A DNA stretch of 28,498 bases from a virus. The stretch lies in IMG/VR virus record IMGVR_UViG_3300001533_002507, positions 1 through 28,498 of that record; one strand, given 5' to 3'. The position numbers and the translations under genes were made by a program. The notes below the pieces were generated by a model, which saw nothing but the letters and a program-made list of their open reading frames with translations, was not told the origin of the DNA and made no database searches. The stretch's first letter is position 1. Each line of letters starts with the position of its first letter. Below are positions 27,842 through 28,498 of this stretch, piece by piece.

Positions 27842-27989
27842 CGTGCCAGGCCTCTTCACCGTCCTATGCGGCGGGGATTATATCACACTTTTGGCAAAAG
27901 GTAAACAGTCGGCATTGTCCGCTGCCATAGAGCTGTATCCGGGCAAAGCAGACTACAGACTAGTGTCTCCCGAGCCGATGTGGAAGTAG
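27822..27989 (+). CDS. Small hypothetical protein, 55 aa
   Basis: From ATG 27822 the product is MNNNNSDVPGLFTVLCGGDY, ITLLAKGKQSALSAAIELYP, GKADYRLVSPEPMWK. It looks like a small alpha-beta protein. It ends 4 nt before the extended -10 box of the CAU tRNA. Real coding is likely from composition and overlap with the previous gene. Family unknown. Confidence 0.5.
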   Translation: MNNNNSDVPGLFTVLCGGDYITLLAKGKQSALSAAIELYPGKADYRLVSPEPMWK

Positions 27990-27992
27990 CTC

Positions 27993-28001
27993 TGGTATAG
28001 T
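27993..28001 (+). promoter_or_regulatory. Extended -10 promoter at the CAU tRNA
   Basis: TGGTATAGT (27993-28001) predicts transcription starting near 28008, at the 5' end of the tRNA (28010). The same 13-nt string occurs at 26839. Confidence 0.5.
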
Positions 28002-28009
28002 ATCTGCAG

Positions 28010-28082
28010 GGGGGTTTAGCAATCTGGTGAATGCTCGAAACTCATAATTTCGCCGAGGCGAGTTCGATCCTCGCAGCCCCCA
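28010..28082 (+). tRNA. tRNA with anticodon CAT (Met, or Ile if lysidine-modified)
   Basis: Acceptor GGGGGTT pairs with AGCCCCC. Anticodon stem CGAAA/TTTCG with loop CTCATAA. T-arm GCGAG-TTCGATC-CTCGC is perfect. A six-G run begins one base before the tRNA. CCA is not encoded. Elongator Met and Ile(AUA) cannot be told apart by eye. Confidence 0.8.
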
Positions 28083-28126
28083 TTACTACTATTAAGACAC
28101 GATTATTTATCCAGTGCAATCTTTTC

Positions 28127-28156
28127 CGGCCGCAGGCCGCCTGGCCCGTCAGGGCC
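28127..28156. repeat. Two tandem GC-rich hairpins
   Basis: CGGCC-GCA-GGCCG (28127-28139) is followed by GGCCC-GTCA-GGGCC (28143-28156). They lie 45 nt after the CAU tRNA and may be transcript ends or RNA structure. Confidence 0.55.
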
Positions 28157-28204
28157 TAAAGCAGATATTTTTGGTCACACCAAACCGTCCTGATCAAAAA
28201 ATCA

Positions 28205-28212
28205 GTTGAAGG
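28205..28212 (+). promoter_or_regulatory. GTTGAAAG-type motif, plus strand, right end
   Basis: CAGTTGAAGGCTATATAGGGG (one change) begins 35 nt before ATG 28240, which opens only 8 codons. It has the same TATATAGG tail as the copy at 9280. Confidence 0.45.
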
Positions 28213-28265
28213 CTATATAGGGGTGTATCTGCTCTTAAGATGGCACTAGATATGCTCCTAATATG

Positions 28266-28298
28266 ACGCAGGATTTGTTTACGCATCTCCTGCGTTTT
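28266..28298 (+). terminator. Hairpin with T tail, possible terminator
   Basis: ACGCAGGA and TCCTGCGT pair around a 14-nt loop (TTTGTTTACGCATC) and are followed by TTTTC. It fits a rho-independent terminator on the plus strand, but its loop is long and the T run is short. Confidence 0.45.
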
Positions 28299-28306
28299 CA
28301 TTAAAG

Positions 28307-28314
28307 CTTTCAAC
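28307..28314 (-). promoter_or_regulatory. GTTGAAAG-type motif, minus strand, right end
   Basis: The minus strand reads CCGTTGAAAGCTTTAATG. ATG 28301 is only 13 nt and ATG 28286 is 28 nt downstream. The target gene is unclear. Confidence 0.45.
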
Positions 28315-28498
28315 GGAAAGTGTATCAACGCAACAGACTCCACACCCTGACCTCTCCCCTATACGATCACACTTTATGAGTATCCTACATGCCGCCCCAC
28401 CTCGATGTAACCCGCATAATAAAATAACCTAGCCCCCATAGCAACCCCGCTGTGTCTCTTCCCCTCTCGGTATCACCGCACAACGCTGTCCAAGGGGG

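Larger units (their letters stand above)
28083..28498. other. Right-end intergenic region without a convincing gene
   Basis: The region has two GC-rich hairpins, a hairpin with an AT tail and two convergent GTTGAAAG-type motifs (28205 plus, 28307 minus). The only motif-spaced start codon on the plus strand (ATG 28240) opens a frame of 8 codons (MALDMLLI). On the minus strand a 35-codon frame (ATG 28301, MKTQEMRKQILRHIR...) would run through the hairpin. No feature is clear from 28320 to the edge. Confidence 0.5.

Noticed and set aside
28320-28498. Minus-strand open frame at the right edge (ends RVTSRWGGM)
   Set aside because: It is open to the edge but has no start, motif or neighbour support within the window; it may be part of a gene outside.

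Overview
This window is part of the genome of a contractile-tailed phage (myovirus) that very probably infects a cyanobacterium. The evidence for the host is three genes on one strand: a high-light-inducible protein (Hli) of 37 residues, a ferredoxin-dependent bilin reductase, and an AdoMet-decarboxylase-like SpeD. All three types recur in cyanophages. The evidence for the phage type is a tail sheath, a prohead protease/scaffold, a decoration protein, an HK97-type major capsid protein and Mu gp36/gp37-like connector proteins. The order and families look more Mu-like than T4-like.

Layout. 1-1080 (minus): three small structural-type genes, one split by a frameshift, ending at a run of 16 C. 1167-8530 (plus): tail-assembly chaperone pair with a probable +1 ribosomal frameshift, a small helical protein, tail sheath, protease/scaffold, decoration protein, major capsid protein, then a strong terminator. 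8597-9228 (minus): decayed GIY-YIG homing endonuclease. 9314-12608: connector and head-tail genes (plus), a deaminase plus membrane protein pair (minus) between them, and a Dps-like ferritin. 12609-22726 (minus): one long replication/metabolism operon. In transcription order it encodes a small protein, topoisomerase II A subunit, PD-(D/E)XK nuclease, small proteins, bilin reductase, a possible methyltransferase relative, SpeD, a Phd-like protein, a tRNA-like remnant, Hli, a coiled-coil membrane protein, a metallophosphoesterase and a family A DNA polymerase. 22773-24682 (plus): ribbon-helix-helix protein, zinc-finger protein and a 474-residue unknown. 24672-25418 (minus): unknown gene next to 13 copies of a 15-bp iteron, a 16-bp palindrome and an AT-rich segment (25457-25962), a candidate replication origin. 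26001-28082: small early-type genes, three tRNA genes (Arg-UCU, Gly-UCC, CAU) and a decayed HNH endonuclease. 28083-28498: hairpins and two motif copies, no convincing gene.

The most unusual items are: (i) a DNA polymerase with strong mitochondrial Pol gamma-like motifs, fused in frame to a complete RlpA-like lytic-transglycosylase domain whose E/H/D residues all have the right spacing; (ii) a motif, GTTGAAAGCTAAT, found 13 times in both orientations, in most cases 29-35 nt before a start codon that lacks a Shine-Dalgarno sequence; (iii) the iteron array; and (iv) a tRNA-like sequence with no anticodon arm, overlapping the stop codon of a Phd-like gene.

All functions are inferred by reading the sequence; no database search was run.
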